Source: Deltaproteobacteria bacterium RIFOXYA12_FULL_61_11
Lineage (GTDB): Bacteria; Bdellovibrionota_F; JAHFAK01; YA12-FULL-61-11
Direction: 5' to 3'
DNA: 5,433 nucleotides
NCBI GenBank assembly: GCA_001799195.1
Contig: MGSU01000306.1
Span: forward strand, 1-5,433
Part shown: positions 5,198 to 5,433 of the stretch, in pieces
How positions within the stretch are numbered: position 1 is the stretch's first letter
Layout: every line of letters begins with the position of its first letter
Notes under the pieces: model-generated
What the model was told of the DNA's origin: nothing
The model's database searches: none
The model's input: the letters and a program-made list of their open reading frames with translations, nothing else
Position numbers and translations under genes: made by a program

Positions 5198-5433
5198 ATG
5201 TCCATACTAAGCACCATAAAAGATATCAACCGTTTACGTACCATCATTACCATCCTGGTACGCCATGGTTTCGGCCACATCATCGAACGTCTCAACCTGA
5301 ACGACATCATCAACCTGGGCACGCTCAACCAGAACACCGACCCCACCGATAAGAACCTCAACCCGGCCTCGCGGCTGCGCACCACCTTCATCGACCTCGG
5401 CCCGACCTTCATCAAGCTCGGGCAAACCATGAG
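5198..5433 (+). CDS. AarF/ABC1/UbiB kinase-like protein, N-terminal fragment (runs off the window)
   Basis: The frame opens with ATG at 5198-5200, twelve bases after the hydrolase stop, and stays open for 78 codons to the window end. The residues RLRTIITILVRHGFGHIIERL at the N-terminus, and later a LGPTFIKLGQ segment at 67-76, match the start of the UbiB/AarF family. The Lys-Leu-Gly-Gln at 73-76 is the KxGQ motif unique to this atypical kinase-like group. Members support ubiquinone or other prenyl-lipid metabolism and are usually anchored by C-terminal membrane helices that would lie beyond this window. The ATP-binding lysine and the catalytic loop are also outside, so activity cannot be judged. 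The binding site is weak (GCGAG, close to the ATG). The spacing suggests it is the fourth gene of the rightward operon. The gene could be ubiB itself or one of several paralogues, so no symbol is given. Confidence 0.85.
   Translation, partial: MSILSTIKDINRLRTIITILVRHGFGHIIERLNLNDIINLGTLNQNTDPTDKNLNPASRLRTTFIDLGPTFIKLGQTM

Overview
The window looks like part of a chromosome from a GC-rich Gram-negative bacterium, probably a proteobacterium or a member of the former Deltaproteobacteria. This is an inference from family content (PilZ, stand-alone TfoX N-domain, UbiB/AarF kinase, a candidate lipoprotein) and from the G/C-biased third codon positions. No taxonomic marker is present, so the placement is weak.

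Left part (1-876): the 3' end of an unrecognised plus-strand gene ends at 244. A compact hairpin-plus-T-run terminator overlaps its stop codon. About 600 bases follow with no convincing gene. From about 420 to 870 this stretch is visibly richer in A/T than the rest. It holds two inverted repeats and a pair of near-identical 28-base direct repeats exactly 68 bases apart.

Middle (877-2226, minus strand): a TfoX N-terminal-domain protein is followed after 30 bases by a secreted or lipid-anchored alpha/beta hydrolase of the proline-iminopeptidase type. They are probably co-transcribed leftward.

Right part (2304-5433, plus strand): a sigma70-type promoter with a perfect TATAAT precedes four tightly packed genes. 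These are a PilZ-domain protein, a glycosyltransferase-2/methyltransferase fusion (3 bases later), a metallo-beta-lactamase-fold hydrolase of glyoxalase II/YcbL type (4-base overlap, GTG start) and the start of an AarF/UbiB-type kinase-like protein (12 bases later, cut by the window edge). The packing indicates one operon. A reasonable but unproven reading is that a c-di-GMP receptor is co-expressed with a polyprenyl-phosphate-type sugar transferase. The hydrolase and the UbiB protein may be housekeeping passengers or act in isoprenoid/quinone or detoxification metabolism.

Nothing here is clearly a new defence or mobile system. The most interesting items are the PilZ/glycosyltransferase-methyltransferase pairing and the AT-rich island with its spaced repeat pair.
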